A stretch of 64,000 bases of DNA, taken from NCBI RefSeq assembly GCF_002113025.1, contig NZ_NEJH01000002.1, positions 744,001-808,000 of the forward strand, written 5' to 3'. The notes under the pieces were generated by a model that was given only the letters and a program-made list of their open reading frames with translations, searched no databases and was not told the origin of the DNA. This document shows, one piece after another, positions 27,595 through 37,744 of this stretch (its first letter is position 1; every line of letters starts with the position of its first letter). Origin of the DNA: Pseudomonas sp. B28(2017). GTDB taxonomy: Bacteria; Pseudomonadota; Gammaproteobacteria; Pseudomonadales; Pseudomonadaceae. Made by a program: the position numbers and the translations under genes.

Positions 27595-28407
27595 ATGCTC
27601 CCCTTGTCACCCAGTTTGCTTACTACCCTCGCCGCCGCCTGCTTGTATGCCGCTGCGACCATTTATCAGGGCACTCGCCTGGCTTCCGGTACCAAGGCCA
27701 ACAAACGCCTGCTGGTCATGCTCGGCGTGCTCGCCGTATTGACCCACGGCGCCAGCCTGCTCTCCCACCTGCTGACCCCAACCGGCCTGGGCCTGGACTT
27801 CTTCACTGCTGCCAGCCTGATTGCCGTGGCGGTCATCGCATTGACCCTGCTGGCCTGCTCGCGGATTCCGGTAGAAAACCTGCTGGTCCTGCTGTTCCCG
27901 CTGGGGGCCTTGACCGTATTGCTGGCGCATTTCGCGCCAGCCGGCACGGTGCAGATCATCGATGAAGAGCCGGGGATCCTCGCCCACATCCTGCTCTCGA
28001 TTCTTGCCTACGGCATGTTCACCATCGCGGTGTTCCAGGCCTTGCTGCTGCTGGTTCAAGACCACCAGCTCAAGCACAAGCACCCATCCGGGCTGATCAG
28101 GAACTTCCCGCCGCTGCAAACCATGGAAAGCCTGCTGTTCGGCTTCCTCTGGGCCGGCTGGACGCTATTGTCGCTGTCGCTGATTTCCGGCTGGCTGTTC
28201 GTCGAAAACCTGTTCGCCCAGCATCTGGTGCACAAAACCCTGCTGGCCTGCCTGGCCTGGATCGTTTTCAGCGTGCTGCTGTGGGGGCGCAATCGCCTCG
28301 GCTGGCGCGGGCACAAAGCCATTCGCTGGACCCTGGCTGGTTTTTGCTTGCTGATGCTTGCGTATTTCGGCAGCAAACTGGTTCGTGAATACATCCTGCA
28401 CATCTGA
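27595..28407 (+). CDS. CcsA/YpjD-like cytochrome c assembly membrane protein
   Basis: A 270-residue inner-membrane protein with about eight hydrophobic segments, matching the CcmC/CcsA (CytC_asm) heme-handling superfamily as it occurs next to ffh in pseudomonads. The EEPGILAHILLSILAYGMFTIA stretch contains a histidine suited to heme contact, and another lies in LVHKTLLACLAW. ATG at 27595 is taken as start because the longer frame from 27421 has no hydrophobic leader. It is followed by the CorC-like gene after 12 bp and is probably co-transcribed. Actual heme function is unproven. Confidence 0.8.
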   Translation: MLPLSPSLLTTLAAACLYAAATIYQGTRLASGTKANKRLLVMLGVLAVLTHGASLLSHLLTPTGLGLDFFTAASLIAVAVIALTLLACSRIPVENLLVLLFPLGALTVLLAHFAPAGTVQIIDEEPGILAHILLSILAYGMFTIAVFQALLLLVQDHQLKHKHPSGLIRNFPPLQTMESLLFGFLWAGWTLLSLSLISGWLFVENLFAQHLVHKTLLACLAWIVFSVLLWGRNRLGWRGHKAIRWTLAGFCLLMLAYFGSKLVREYILHI

Positions 28408-28419
28408 CGGGCGGCATAT

Positions 28420-29652
28420 ATGGACGACTTGCCCATAGGGCCGATGCTCGCAGTAGTGACCCTGCTGATTCTATGGTCGGGGCTGTTTACCGCCATCGAA
28501 GCCGCGCACCAGCATTTACTGGCCCAGCGCACCGCAACGCGCTCCAGCGACAAACCGGTAGCGAAACTCAGTTTCCCGCTTGCCAGCCTGATTTTTTGCA
28601 ACACCCTGTGCCGTGCACTCGTGGTGGTCATCAGCACCTTGCTGGCCATTTTCACCTGGGCCGAGAACGGCCCGTGGATCGCCTGCCTTGGGGCGGGCGC
28701 TATTTTGCTGGTGTTTTCCGACTATTTGCCACGGGCGCTCGCCACCCGCTATCCGGATGCGATCCTGGCCCAGGGCAACAATCTGTTGCGCGTACCGCTG
28801 AAAATCATCTATCCCGCGGCATGGCTGCTCAACAACATCAGTCAGTTGCTGACGCGACCATTCGCCCGCAAAGCCAAAGTGGTGCAACAGAGTGAGGACG
28901 AAGCGCTGACGGAGCGGCATGCGCCCTCCGAAACCGTAAGCCGCCCTCACCCACTGCCAGGCATCCACGCACTGGACAACATCACGGTCAATGACATCCT
29001 GGTGCCGCGCAGTGACGTGGACGGCATCAACCTCGATGACCCCATCGAAGAAATCATCGAACAATTGCGCCACAACAAGCGCACTCGCCTGCCGGTGTTC
29101 CACAGCGATATCAATCAGGTCGAAGCCGTCCTCAACACCCGACACATCCTTCACTTGCTACCCGATGCGAGCCTGACCAGGGAAGCCTTGCTGGCGGCCA
29201 GTCACGAGCCGTACTTCGTGCCGGAAAGTACCCCGTTGCAGTTGCAACTGCTCAACTTCCACAAGCAGCAGCGGCGTCTGGGCATGGTGGTCGATGAATA
29301 CGGCGAAGTGCTGGGCATCGTCACCCTGGAAGACATTCTTGAAGAAATCGTCGGCGAGTTCGAAAGCCAGCACAGCCTGGATAACCCGCACATTCATCCG
29401 CAAGCCGACGGACGCCTGGTGATCGACGGAGCCGCGTCCATTCGCGAGCTGAACAAAAGCCTCGGCTGGCACCTGCCCAGCGATGGCCCGAAAACCCTGA
29501 ACGGCCTGGTCACCGAAGCGCTGGAAACCATCCCCGAAAGCGCGGTGTGCCTGAAGGTCGGCCGGTATCGACTGGAAATTCTCGAGACCGAGGACAACCG
29601 AGTCACGCGGGTGCTGATCTGGCAGACCAGCTCGATGCCTGTCGTTATCTAA
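28420..29652 (+). CDS. CNNM/CorC-HlyC family transporter-associated protein (YfjD-like)
   Basis: A 410-residue protein with an N-terminal DUF21/CNNM membrane domain (three to four spans, about residues 1-150), a CBS pair in the middle (ITVNDILVPRSDVDGI and FVPESTPLQLQLLNF, then EYGEVLGIVTLEDILEEIVGE) and a C-terminal CorC_HlyC domain. Relatives (CorB/YfjD, CNNM) are linked with Mg2+/Co2+ efflux. The start lies 12 bp after the CcsA-like gene; that short spacing suggests one transcript. Confidence 0.88.
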   Translation: MDDLPIGPMLAVVTLLILWSGLFTAIEAAHQHLLAQRTATRSSDKPVAKLSFPLASLIFCNTLCRALVVVISTLLAIFTWAENGPWIACLGAGAILLVFSDYLPRALATRYPDAILAQGNNLLRVPLKIIYPAAWLLNNISQLLTRPFARKAKVVQQSEDEALTERHAPSETVSRPHPLPGIHALDNITVNDILVPRSDVDGINLDDPIEEIIEQLRHNKRTRLPVFHSDINQVEAVLNTRHILHLLPDASLTREALLAASHEPYFVPESTPLQLQLLNFHKQQRRLGMVVDEYGEVLGIVTLEDILEEIVGEFESQHSLDNPHIHPQADGRLVIDGAASIRELNKSLGWHLPSDGPKTLNGLVTEALETIPESAVCLKVGRYRLEILETEDNRVTRVLIWQTSSMPVVI

Positions 29653-29686
29653 AACCTGACACAAATCCCTGTGTTCGCCAGGCCAC

Positions 29687-29716
29687 TTGTTCGATCGTTA
29701 GCTACCTTCCTATAAT
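29687..29716 (+). promoter_or_regulatory. Candidate sigma70 promoter upstream of the MHS transporter
   Basis: TTGTTC at 29687-29692 and a perfect TATAAT at 29711-29716 are separated by 18 bases, in the 260-bp gap before the MHS-type transporter gene. The leader to the gene start is about 190 bases. No other gene fits this promoter. Prediction only. Confidence 0.4.
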
Positions 29717-29912
29717 CGAAGCGCTTACCCAAGCCTCGCCGGCCCCGTGCCTACCCCGCACTTCGCAACTTCCGGCCTGTCCATCAGCAAAGCCCGCAAC
29801 CAACCGACGACTGTTCCTACCTTGAACAGCGACTGTGTCTCCACCCACATCCCTGGGTTCTCGACCATAATAATTCGCTCCACTGGAGCACATGACAGTC
29901 AGGGATAACCGC

Positions 29913-31229
29913 ATGACGACCAGCACGACTTACAGCGACTCCACACCTGCGCAACCAACGAACTCCGCCACCCGCGTGGCCACGGCAAGCTTCATCGGTA
30001 CCGCCATCGAGTTCTACGATTTCTATGTCTATGCCACTGCCGCCGCGCTGGTGATCGGCCCGGTGTTCTTTCCGCAGACATCCGGCACCGCCCAGATGCT
30101 TTCGGCGTTTCTCACTTTCGGTATCGCCTTCCTTGCACGCCCCTTGGGTTCGGCCCTTTTCGGCCACTTTGGCGACCGTATCGGCCGCAAATCGACCCTG
30201 GTCGCCTCGCTGCTGCTGATGGGCGTGTGCACCACGCTGATCGGCGTACTGCCAGGTTACGACAGCATCGGCGCCTGGGCACCGATCCTGCTTTGCGTCC
30301 TGCGCTTCGGCCAGGGCCTGGGGCTGGGCGGTGAATGGGGTGGTGCGGCATTGCTGGCCACGGAGAACGCGCCGAAAGGCAAACGCGCATGGTTCGGCAT
30401 GTTTCCGCAACTGGGTCCATCCATTGGCTTTCTGGCGGCCAACGGCCTGTTCCTGACATTGGCCCTGGTACTGGACGATGAACAGTTCCGCTCCTGGGGC
30501 TGGCGTATTCCGTTCCTGCTCAGCGCCGCACTGGTGATTGTCGGCCTGTACGTGCGCCTCAAGCTGCATGAAACCCCGGTGTTCGCCAACGCCGTGGCAC
30601 GCCAGGAGCGGGTGAAGATCCCGCTGTTCGAGCTGTTCGGCCAATACTGGGCTCCTGTGTTGCTGGGCGCCGGCGCAATGGTCGTGTGCTACGCACTGTT
30701 CTATATCTCCACCGTGTTTTCCCTGAGTTACGGCGTGGCAACGCTCGGCTACAGCCGCGAAACCTTCCTCGGCCTGCTGTGCTTCGCGGTGCTGTTCATG
30801 GCTGCCGCCACCCCGCTGTCGGCCTGGGCCAGCGACCGTTACGGGCGCAAACCGGTGCTGATCGTCGGTGGCGTACTGGCGATCCTGTCCGGCTTCCTCA
30901 TGGAGCCGCTGCTGACCCAAGGCTCGACCTGGGGCGTGGCGTTGTTCCTGTGCATCGAGCTGTTTCTGATGGGCGTGACGTTTGCGCCGATGGGCGCCCT
31001 GCTGCCGGAACTGTTCCCCACCCACGTGCGCTACACCGGCGCCTCGGCGGCCTACAACCTGGGCGGTATCGTCGGCGCTTCCGCGGCGCCGTTCTTCGCG
31101 CAGAAGCTGGTGGCGATGGGCGGCTTGAGTTACGTCGGCGGTTATGTGTCCGGGGCGGCAGTGCTGAGCCTTATTGCCGTTCTGAGCCTGAAGGAAACGC
31201 GGCATAACGATTTGAATCAGGTTGCCTGA
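29913..31229 (+). CDS. MHS-family MFS transporter (metabolite:H+ symporter)
   Basis: A 438-residue inner-membrane transporter with twelve predicted spans. The MHS subgroup is indicated by TASFIGTAIEFYDFYVYATAAALV at the first span, the RPLGSALFGHFGDRIGRKSTL loop 2-3 motif, and RFGQGLGLGGEWGGAALLATE. Relatives carry shikimate, proline/betaine, alpha-ketoglutarate or citrate; the substrate here is unknown. ATG at 29913 has AGGGA about eight bases upstream and is preferred to ATG at 29892, whose GGAG is too close. It is a single gene with a REPIN downstream. Confidence 0.88.
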   Translation: MTTSTTYSDSTPAQPTNSATRVATASFIGTAIEFYDFYVYATAAALVIGPVFFPQTSGTAQMLSAFLTFGIAFLARPLGSALFGHFGDRIGRKSTLVASLLLMGVCTTLIGVLPGYDSIGAWAPILLCVLRFGQGLGLGGEWGGAALLATENAPKGKRAWFGMFPQLGPSIGFLAANGLFLTLALVLDDEQFRSWGWRIPFLLSAALVIVGLYVRLKLHETPVFANAVARQERVKIPLFELFGQYWAPVLLGAGAMVVCYALFYISTVFSLSYGVATLGYSRETFLGLLCFAVLFMAAATPLSAWASDRYGRKPVLIVGGVLAILSGFLMEPLLTQGSTWGVALFLCIELFLMGVTFAPMGALLPELFPTHVRYTGASAAYNLGGIVGASAAPFFAQKLVAMGGLSYVGGYVSGAAVLSLIAVLSLKETRHNDLNQVA

Positions 31230-31235
31230 CCGACT

Positions 31236-31312
31236 GCTTTCGCGGGAAATCCCGCTCCCACAGGGTTGGTGTCGATCACAAAGCTGTACGACACATAACC
31301 TGTGGGAGCGGC
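31236..31312. repeat. REPIN-like pair of REP elements
   Basis: Two inverted REP-like ends, GCGGGAAATCCCGCTCCCACAGG at the left and CCTGTGGGAGCGG at the right, surround a short spacer containing GTGTCG / CGACAC. It sits in the gap between the MHS transporter gene and valS. Confidence 0.65.
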
Positions 31313-31480
31313 GGTGCGGCGATCCGACTTGCCCGCGATGGCGTCTTCGCTGACAAAACACTCCCCCGAAAAAACACAGCTTTTCCCCCACCCATTGTCA
31401 CCTCGCTCTACGCGCATCGGCTCATCCCCGCTATACTTCCCGGCTTTTCCTGAATAAATGCCAATAGGGTCCCGCCGCGC

Positions 31481-34327
31481 ATGGATAAGACCTACCAGCC
31501 GCACGCCATTGAAACTTCCTGGTACAACACTTGGGAGTCAGAGAATTACTTCGCCCCGCAAGGCGCGGGCGAGTCCTACACCATCATGATCCCGCCGCCG
31601 AACGTCACCGGCAGCCTGCACATGGGGCACGGCTTCAACAACGCGATCATGGACGCCCTGATCCGTTTCCGCCGCATGCAGGGTCGCAACACTCTGTGGC
31701 AGCCGGGCACCGACCACGCCGGTATCGCCACGCAGATGCTGGTGGAGCGTCAGCTCGAAGCCAAGGGCCAGAACCGCCATGACCTGGGTCGCGAGAAATT
31801 CCTCGAGAAAGTCTGGGAGTGGAAGGATGAATCCGGCGGCAACATCAGCCGTCAGATCCGTCGCCTCGGTTCGTCCGTCGACTGGAGCCGCGAGCGCTTC
31901 ACCATGGACGACGGCCTCTCGGAAGCCGTTAAAGAAGCCTTCGTCCGTTTGCACGAAGACGGCCTGATCTACCGCGGCAAGCGTCTGGTCAACTGGGACA
32001 CCAAGCTGCACACGGCGATTTCCGACCTCGAAGTGGAAAACCACGACGAGAAAGGTTTCCTGTGGAACCTGAAATACCCGTTGGCCGACGGTGCCAAGAC
32101 CGCTGAAGGCAACGATTTCCTGATCGTCGCGACCACTCGCCCGGAAACCATGCTCGGCGACTCCGCCGTGGCCGTTAACCCGAACGATGAACGCTACAAA
32201 GCCCTGATCGGCAAATTTGTCGAGCTGCCGCTGGTCGGCCGCCGCATCCCGATCATTGCCGACGATTACTGCGACCCTGAATTCGGTACCGGCTGTGTGA
32301 AAATCACCCCGGCCCACGATTTCAACGACTACGAAGTCGGCAAGCGTCACAACCTGCCGCTGCTGAACATCTTCGACAAAAACGCAACGGTCCTGCCGGC
32401 CTGCCAGGTGTTCAACCTCGACGGCACGCTGAACGAAACCATCGACGGCAAGATCCCGGCCGAATACGCCGGTCTCGACCGCTTCGAAGCCCGCAAGCAG
32501 ATCGTGGCCGCGTTCGACATTGCCGGCCTGTTGGTCAGCGTTGACGATCACGCCCTGAAAGTACCGAAAGGCGACCGCTCCGGCACCGTCATCGAGCCAT
32601 GGCTGACCGACCAGTGGTACGTGTCCACCAAGCCTTTGGCCGAGCCTGCGATTGCCGCAGTTGAAGACGGCCGTATCCAGTTCGTGCCGAAGCAGTACGA
32701 AAACATGTACTTCTCGTGGATGCGCGACATCCAGGACTGGTGCATCAGCCGTCAGCTGTGGTGGGGCCACCGGATTCCGGCCTGGTACGACGAGTCGGGC
32801 AAGGTCTACGTCGGTCGCGACGAAGCCGAAGTACGCGCCAAACACAACATCGGCCCGGACGTCGCGCTGCTACAGGACAACGACGTTCTCGACACCTGGT
32901 TCAGCTCGGGCCTGTGGACGTTCTCCACCCTCGGCTGGCCGGAAAAAACCGAATTCCTGAAGAAATTCCACTCCACCGATGTGCTGGTGACCGGCTTCGA
33001 CATCATTTTCTTCTGGGTTGCCCGGATGATCATGCTCACCATGCATTTGGTGAAAAACGAAGATGGCACACCGCAGGTTCCGTTCAAGACGGTGTACGTG
33101 CATGGCCTGGTGCGTGACGGCCAGGGCCAGAAGATGTCCAAGTCCAAGGGCAACGTCCTGGACCCGCTGGACATCATCGACGGTATCGAACTGGAAGAAC
33201 TGGTGCAGAAACGCACCTCCGGCCTGATGCAGCCGAAACTGGCGAAGAAGATCGAGAAGCAGACCCGCGACGAGTTCGCCGAAGGCATCGCCAGCTACGG
33301 CACCGACGCCCTGCGCTTCACCTTCTGCTCGCTGGCATCCACCGGTCGCGACATCAAGTTCGACATGGGCCGCGTCGAAGGTTATCGCAACTTCTGCAAC
33401 AAGATCTGGAACGCAGCGCGTTACGTGCTGGACAAGGGCGAAGACTGTGGCCAGAACGGCGAAGCCTATGAGCTGTCCCTGGCCGATCGCTGGATCATTT
33501 CGCAACTGCAACGCACCGAAGCCGAAGTGACCCGCCAACTCGACCAGTTCCGTTTCGACCTGGCGGCGCAAGCCTTGTACGAGTTCATCTGGAACCAGTA
33601 TTGCGACTGGTACCTGGAATTGTCCAAGCCTGTGCTGTGGGACGAAAACGCACCGGTCGAACGCCAGCGCGGCACCCGTCGCACCCTGGTGCGCGTACTG
33701 GAGGTCGCCCTGCGCCTGGCACACCCGTTCATGCCGTTCATCACCGAAGAAATCTGGCAGCGCATCGCGCCGCTGGCCGGTATCGAAGGCAAGACGATCA
33801 TGCTGCAACCTTGGCCAGTGGCCAACGAAACACGCATCGATCAGGCGGCCGAAGATGACATCGAATGGCTCAAGGGCCTGATGCTCGGCACCCGTAACAT
33901 CCGTGGCGAAATGAACATCGGCCCGGGCAAACCGCTACCGTTGTTCCTGAAGAACGTCAGCGCCGAGGATCAGCGTCGCCTGACCGAGAACGAAGCCCTG
34001 CTGAAGAAGCTGGCGCGCCTCGAATCGATCACCGTGCTGGCTGCTGGCGAAGAAGCACCGCTGTCCGCCACCGCACTGGTCGGCGAGATGGAAGTGCTGG
34101 TGCCAATGGCCGGCTTGATCGACAAAGGTGCGGAACTGGCGCGTCTGGACAAGGAAATCCAGCGCCTGCAAGGTGAAGTGCAACGTGTCGGCGGCAAGCT
34201 GTCCAACGCCGGTTTCGTTGACAAGGCACCCGCCGAAGTCATCGATAAGGAACGCGCCAAACTGGCCGAGGCCGAACAGGCCCTGGGCAAGCTGGCCGAG
34301 CAGCATGCGCGGATTGCCAGCCTGTAA
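31481..34327 (+). CDS. valS: Valyl-tRNA synthetase
   Basis: Class I aminoacyl-tRNA synthetase charging tRNA(Val), 948 residues. The HIGH-type motif is HMGH at 47-50 after PPPNVTGSL, and the KMSKS motif lies at about 551-555. The CP1 editing domain between them includes [10 protein letters not shown] and the [17 protein letters not shown] loop. An anticodon-binding domain and a C-terminal coiled coil ([18 protein letters not shown]) close the protein. It is complete, monocistronic and followed by an intrinsic terminator. Confidence 0.99.
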   Translation: MDKTYQPHAIETSWYNTWESENYFAPQGAGESYTIMIPPPNVTGSLHMGHGFNNAIMDALIRFRRMQGRNTLWQPGTDHAGIATQMLVERQLEAKGQNRHDLGREKFLEKVWEWKDESGGNISRQIRRLGSSVDWSRERFTMDDGLSEAVKEAFVRLHEDGLIYRGKRLVNWDTKLHTAISDLEVENHDEKGFLWNLKYPLADGAKTAEGNDFLIVATTRPETMLGDSAVAVNPNDERYKALIGKFVELPLVGRRIPIIADDYCDPEFGTGCVKITPAHDFNDYEVGKRHNLPLLNIFDKNATVLPACQVFNLDGTLNETIDGKIPAEYAGLDRFEARKQIVAAFDIAGLLVSVDDHALKVPKGDRSGTVIEPWLTDQWYVSTKPLAEPAIAAVEDGRIQFVPKQYENMYFSWMRDIQDWCISRQLWWGHRIPAWYDESGKVYVGRDEAEVRAKHNIGPDVALLQDNDVLDTWFSSGLWTFSTLGWPEKTEFLKKFHSTDVLVTGFDIIFFWVARMIMLTMHLVKNEDGTPQVPFKTVYVHGLVRDGQGQKMSKSKGNVLDPLDIIDGIELEELVQKRTSGLMQPKLAKKIEKQTRDEFAEGIASYGTDALRFTFCSLASTGRDIKFDMGRVEGYRNFCNKIWNAARYVLDKGEDCGQNGEAYELSLADRWIISQLQRTEAEVTRQLDQFRFDLAAQALYEFIWNQYCDWYLELSKPVLWDENAPVERQRGTRRTLVRVLEVALRLAHPFMPFITEEIWQRIAPLAGIEGKTIMLQPWPVANETRIDQAAEDDIEWLKGLMLGTRNIRGEMNIGPGKPLPLFLKNVSAEDQRRLTENEALLKKLARLESITVLAAGEEAPLSATALVGEMEVLVPMAGLIDKGAELARLDKEIQRLQGEVQRVGGKLSNAGFVDKAPAEVIDKERAKLAEAEQALGKLAEQHARIASL

Positions 34328-34345
34328 CGGCAGATCGCACTGAAA

Positions 34346-34375
34346 GAGGGAGGTCCATACGGCCTCCCTTTTTTA
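34346..34375 (+). terminator. Intrinsic terminator of valS
   Basis: GAGGGAGGTC / GGCCTCCCTTTTTT, an 8-bp GC-rich stem with a short loop and six T, starting 18 bases after the valS stop. Confidence 0.9.
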
Positions 34376-34410
34376 TGCCTGCCGTTTTTTCACAGCGAAT
34401 GAAAATCCTC

Positions 34411-34501
34411 TGTGGGAGCGAGCCTGCTCGCGATGGCGGTGTATCAATCAACAATGATGGCGACTGAACCGCCGCATTCGCGAGCAGGCTCGCTCCCACA
34501 T
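34411..34501. repeat. REPIN (two inverted REP elements)
   Basis: A clear REPIN: TGTGGGAGCGAGCCTGCTCGCGATGGCGG at the left and its inverted partner ending CGCGAGCAGGCTCGCTCCCACA at the right, with about 30 bases between, in the valS-rlmF gap. It is one of the cleanest copies in the window. Confidence 0.85.
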
Positions 34502-34572
34502 TTGATCGGTGTTGCCCCACAGATGTGGGACAATGCCCGCCACTTTCAGCCATGCCCGAATCGACCACACCC

Positions 34573-35601
34573 ATGACCGCCCCCCGCCCCCCCAAGCCTG
34601 CGCGACAAAAGCCTGCCCCGAAGACCCCGGCCACGGCCGCCGCCCCAAAGGAAAAGGCCAACCTGCACCCGCGCAATCGCCATCAGGGTCGGTACGACTT
34701 TCCGGCGCTGATCAAAAGCTCCCCGGAACTGAAGAAGTTCGTGATCATCAATCCGTACGGCAAGGAAAGCATCGACTTCGCCAGCCCGGAAGCCGTGCGG
34801 GTGTTCAACCGGGCGTTGCTCAAGTCGTTCTATGGCATCGCTCACTGGGACATTCCGGCCGACTACCTGTGCCCACCGGTGCCAGGCCGTGCCGATTACG
34901 TGCACTTCCTCGCCGACCTGCTGGCCAGTGGCAATGACGGCGTGATCCCCCGTGGCGCCGCCGTGAAGGTGTTGGACATCGGCATGGGCGCCAACTGCGT
35001 GTATCCGCTGATCGGTTACAGCGATTATCGCTGGCAGTTCCTTGGTTCCGATATCGATGCGACCGCCATCGCTGCAGCGAAGGCGATCATTCAATCCAAT
35101 GGCTTGAACAAAGCAATTCAGGTACGCCAGCAGAGCAACCCCAAGCAGATCCTTACAGGCCTGCTGGAGAACGCAGAACGGTTCGACCTGACCATGTGCA
35201 ACCCGCCATTCCACGCATCGCTGGACGAGGCCACACGGGGCAGCACGCGCAAATGGCGCGCCCTGGGCAAAGCCGATCCGAAACGCAAGCTGCCGGTGTT
35301 GAACTTTGGCGGGCAAGCGGCGGAATTGTGGTGTGAGGGCGGGGAGGTGCGTTTCGTCACGCAACTGGTCAGCGAGAGCGTGCAGGTGGCGCAACAAGTG
35401 CTGTGGTTCAGCACACTGGTGTCGAAGGCCTCGAACCTGCCAGCGATCCAGGCAGCCCTGAGCAAGGCCGGCGCACTGGAAAGTCAGGTGGTGGAAATGG
35501 GGCAGGGACAGAAACAGAGCCGCTTCGTCGCCTGGACCTTCCAGACCAAAGCGCAGCAACAGGCCTGGCGTCAGGCACGATGGAGCAACGCTTCAGCGTA
35601 G
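34573..35601 (+). CDS. rlmF: 23S rRNA (adenine1618-N6)-methyltransferase RlmF
   Basis: SAM-dependent methyltransferase modifying A1618 of 23S rRNA. The protein has 342 residues from ATG at 34573; ATG at 34552 would add seven residues and neither has a strong RBS. The N-terminal tail is basic and proline-rich, followed by [18 protein letters not shown], the SAM-binding [16 protein letters not shown], and the catalytic NPPF motif in [10 protein letters not shown]. It ends convergently with hupN at a shared terminator. Confidence 0.92.
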   Translation: MTAPRPPKPARQKPAPKTPATAAAPKEKANLHPRNRHQGRYDFPALIKSSPELKKFVIINPYGKESIDFASPEAVRVFNRALLKSFYGIAHWDIPADYLCPPVPGRADYVHFLADLLASGNDGVIPRGAAVKVLDIGMGANCVYPLIGYSDYRWQFLGSDIDATAIAAAKAIIQSNGLNKAIQVRQQSNPKQILTGLLENAERFDLTMCNPPFHASLDEATRGSTRKWRALGKADPKRKLPVLNFGGQAAELWCEGGEVRFVTQLVSESVQVAQQVLWFSTLVSKASNLPAIQAALSKAGALESQVVEMGQGQKQSRFVAWTFQTKAQQQAWRQARWSNASA

Positions 35602-35621
35602 TGAGCGCTTTATCGCACCCA

Positions 35622-35664
35622 CAAAAAAACCGTGCCCGGATCGCTCCGGTGCACGGTTTTTTTA
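35622..35664. terminator. Bidirectional intrinsic terminator, rlmF / hupN
   Basis: A-run, stem AACCGTGC / GCACGGTT with an inner CCGGA / TCCGG pairing, then seven T. It lies between two convergent genes and should work in both directions. Confidence 0.9.
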
Positions 35665-35671
35665 ACAAGCC

Positions 35672-35953
35672 TTACTTGTTGACAGCATCGGTCAGGCCTT
35701 TGGCCACAACCAGCTTGATCACTTTCTTGGCAGCGATTTCGATGGCTGCGCCAGTCGAAGGGTTACGGCCGGTACGGGCAGGGCGCTCAGTCACTTTCAG
35801 TTTGCCGATACCTGGCAGAGTGATTTCGCCGCCGTTTTCCAGCTGATCGGCAACGATTTGGCCCAGTTGGTCCAGAGCGTTACGCGCGGTGGTTTTCGGC
35901 GCGTCGATAGCTTCAGCGATGTCGGCGATCAGTTGGTCTTTAGTAAGAGCCAT
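35672..35953 (-). CDS. hupN: HU-family nucleoid DNA-binding protein
   Basis: A histone-like protein of 93 residues that bends and compacts DNA. It contains the HU core MALTKDQLIADIAEAI, the GEITLPGIGKLKV strand region and the DNA-inserting beta-arm with RPARTGRNPSTG, the proline of which intercalates. Pseudomonads have three HU paralogues; the one beside valS and ndpA in P. putida is called hupN as I recall it, and the context is the same here. Convergent with rlmF. Confidence 0.85.
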   Translation of the reverse strand: MALTKDQLIADIAEAIDAPKTTARNALDQLGQIVADQLENGGEITLPGIGKLKVTERPARTGRNPSTGAAIEIAAKKVIKLVVAKGLTDAVNK

Positions 35954-36349
35954 TTAGTGTTCCTTCCCTATCAAATTCATATGGATTGCAGAGTGCAATG
36001 TCAGCCATCGAGCCCGATCTTCTGGATCTGGCACCCTCGGCCAAATAACCTCGGGATCGGGGTTATAGATACCGAAATCAGGGTTTGGTTCGACCTGACA
36101 AATGCTGACTGCACGCTTAACGCAGTGACTTCGCGCAAGACCGGGCAAAGCTAGCACACAGGCGTGGAAATATCCGCCTCTAGCTACCCATTTGGTCAGC
36201 TTTATTGCGCTAAAACGGGAAAAAAACGCATAAGCGCCGTCGGTCGCCTGCCAATTGCCCTTCGCACCGCGCCAAAACCAGCGGTTGCGGTACACTGAGC
36301 GCTTTTTCGGGGGAGCACGCCCTCCTCTCTTCATTCAGCCGAGAAGCCC
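35954..36349. other. Divergent intergenic region, hupN / ndpA
   Basis: A 396-bp gap between two nucleoid-protein genes that read away from each other. Open frames in it lack starts with ribosome-binding sites and coding-like composition. A TACACT -10-like box lies at 36291-36296 before ndpA, with only a poor -35. A GCGGGG-rich stretch at 36045-36065 has no defined role. No gene is called. Confidence 0.5.
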
Positions 36350-37354
36350 ATGCCGATCCGTCATTGCATCGTCCACCTGATCGACAAAAAACCCGACGGC
36401 ACACCTGCAGTTCTCCACGCCCGTGACTCTGAACTGGCCGAGTCCGCGGCTATCGAGAACATGCTCGCCGACCTCAACGAAAGCTATAACGCCAAACAGG
36501 GTAAAGCCTGGGGCCTGTTCCATCCGGAATCCGGCGCGTTCCCGTTCAGCGGCTGGCTGAAGGAGTACCTCGAGGGCGGCCAGGATTTCACTGCATTCAG
36601 CCGCGTGGCGGTCGAGCATCTGCAAAAACTGATGGAAGAATCGAACCTGTCGGTCGGTGGCCACGTGCTGTTCGCACATTATCAGCAAGGCATGACCGAC
36701 TACCTGGCCATCGCCCTGCTGCACCACAGCGAAGGTGTAGCCGTGACCGATGAACTGGACGTGACCCCGTCCCGTCACCTGGACCTGGGCCAATTGCACC
36801 TGGCGGCGCGAATCAACGTTTCCGAGTGGCAGAACAATAAACAGTCCAAGCAGTACATTTCGTTTATCAAAGGCAAGAACGGCAAAAAGGTTTCGGAGTA
36901 TTTCCGCGACTTCATTGGCTGTCAGGAAGGCGTCGACGGCCCCGGTGAAACCCGTACCTTGCTCAAGGCCTTCAGTGATTTCGTCGAAAGTGAAGACTTG
37001 CCGGAAGACGACGCCCGCGAGAAGACCAAGACCCTGGTGGATTACGCCAGCAGCCAAGCCAAGCTCGGTGAGCCGATGGGCCTGGAAGAATTGTCGGGGC
37101 TGATCGACGAAGAACGCCCGAAGGCCTTCTACGATCACATTCGCAACAAGGATTACGGCCTCTCGCCGGAAATCCCGGCCGATAAACGCACCCTGAACCA
37201 GTTCCGCCGATTCACTGGCCGCGCCGAAGGCCTGTCGATCAGTTTCGAAGCCCACCTGCTGGGTTCGAAGATCGAGTACGACGAGGAAGCCGGTACATTG
37301 ATCATCAAGGGCCTGCCCACCTCGCTCACCGATCAGCTGAAGCGTCGCAACTGA
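36350..37354 (+). CDS. ndpA: Nucleoid-associated protein NdpA/YejK
   Basis: A 334-residue member of the NdpA/YejK family found with the bacterial nucleoid. Family marks include the N-terminal [31 protein letters not shown], the [25 protein letters not shown] central segment, and the C-terminal KRRN end. Its role is not precisely known; it associates with DNA and topoisomerase IV in E. coli relatives. It ends one base into the ATG of the glutaredoxin-like gene. Confidence 0.94.
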   Translation: MPIRHCIVHLIDKKPDGTPAVLHARDSELAESAAIENMLADLNESYNAKQGKAWGLFHPESGAFPFSGWLKEYLEGGQDFTAFSRVAVEHLQKLMEESNLSVGGHVLFAHYQQGMTDYLAIALLHHSEGVAVTDELDVTPSRHLDLGQLHLAARINVSEWQNNKQSKQYISFIKGKNGKKVSEYFRDFIGCQEGVDGPGETRTLLKAFSDFVESEDLPEDDAREKTKTLVDYASSQAKLGEPMGLEELSGLIDEERPKAFYDHIRNKDYGLSPEIPADKRTLNQFRRFTGRAEGLSISFEAHLLGSKIEYDEEAGTLIIKGLPTSLTDQLKRRN

Positions 37355-37704
37355 TGCTCGGCGGCGTACTGAAAAAGTTCCTGCTGATCCTGCTGGTGGT
37401 CGTGGCTTACCAGAACTGGGGCAAGGTCGAGCGGGTGCTCAATCCTTCACAAGTCGTGTCGGAACAGACGCAGGCCCAGGCCAACGTCGTGCTCTACGCC
37501 ACCGAATGGTGTGGTTACTGCAAGCTGACCCGGCGCTTTCTCGATCAGAAAGGCATTCCGTACAAGACATTCGATATCGAGAAGGATGCCGTCGCGCGCA
37601 AGGACTATGAGGCCTTGGGTGGCGCAGGGATTCCGATCATCGATGTGAACGGAACCCTGATTCGCGGCTATGACCCGGATGCGATTCTGGCTGCCTTGAA
37701 ATAA
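37354..37704 (+). CDS. Membrane-anchored glutaredoxin-like protein
   Basis: A 116-residue protein with an N-terminal hydrophobic helix (KKFLLILLVVVAYQNW, residues about 7-22) followed by a linker and a glutaredoxin/thioredoxin-fold domain with a CGYC redox centre in ATEWCGYCKLTRRF, a cis-proline in GAGIPIIDV, and a short C-terminal helix. The anchor suggests a membrane-attached domain facing the periplasm. The start codon overlaps the ndpA stop by one base (TGATG), so translation is coupled. The substrate is unknown. It ends before a REP palindrome. Confidence 0.85.
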   Translation: MLGGVLKKFLLILLVVVAYQNWGKVERVLNPSQVVSEQTQAQANVVLYATEWCGYCKLTRRFLDQKGIPYKTFDIEKDAVARKDYEALGGAGIPIIDVNGTLIRGYDPDAILAALK

Positions 37705-37705
37705 C

Positions 37706-37742
37706 CCTGTAGGAGCAGCCGGTCGACGCTCCTACAAGGGAT
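37706..37742. repeat. REP-like palindrome
   Basis: CCCTGTAGGAGC and GCTCCTACAAGGG flank a CGGTCGACG-like core, one base after the glutaredoxin-like stop and just before the convergent GST gene. It probably doubles as a bidirectional transcription end. Confidence 0.65.
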
Positions 37743-37744
37743 CG

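Noticed and set aside
29817..31391. A 524-codon minus-strand frame opposite the MHS transporter
   Set aside because: It is an antisense shadow with low-complexity Gln/His/Arg composition; the plus strand encodes a clear transporter.
35954..36334. A 126-codon minus-strand frame between hupN and ndpA
   Set aside because: No RBS or family resemblance; it fills the promoter gap of two divergent genes.
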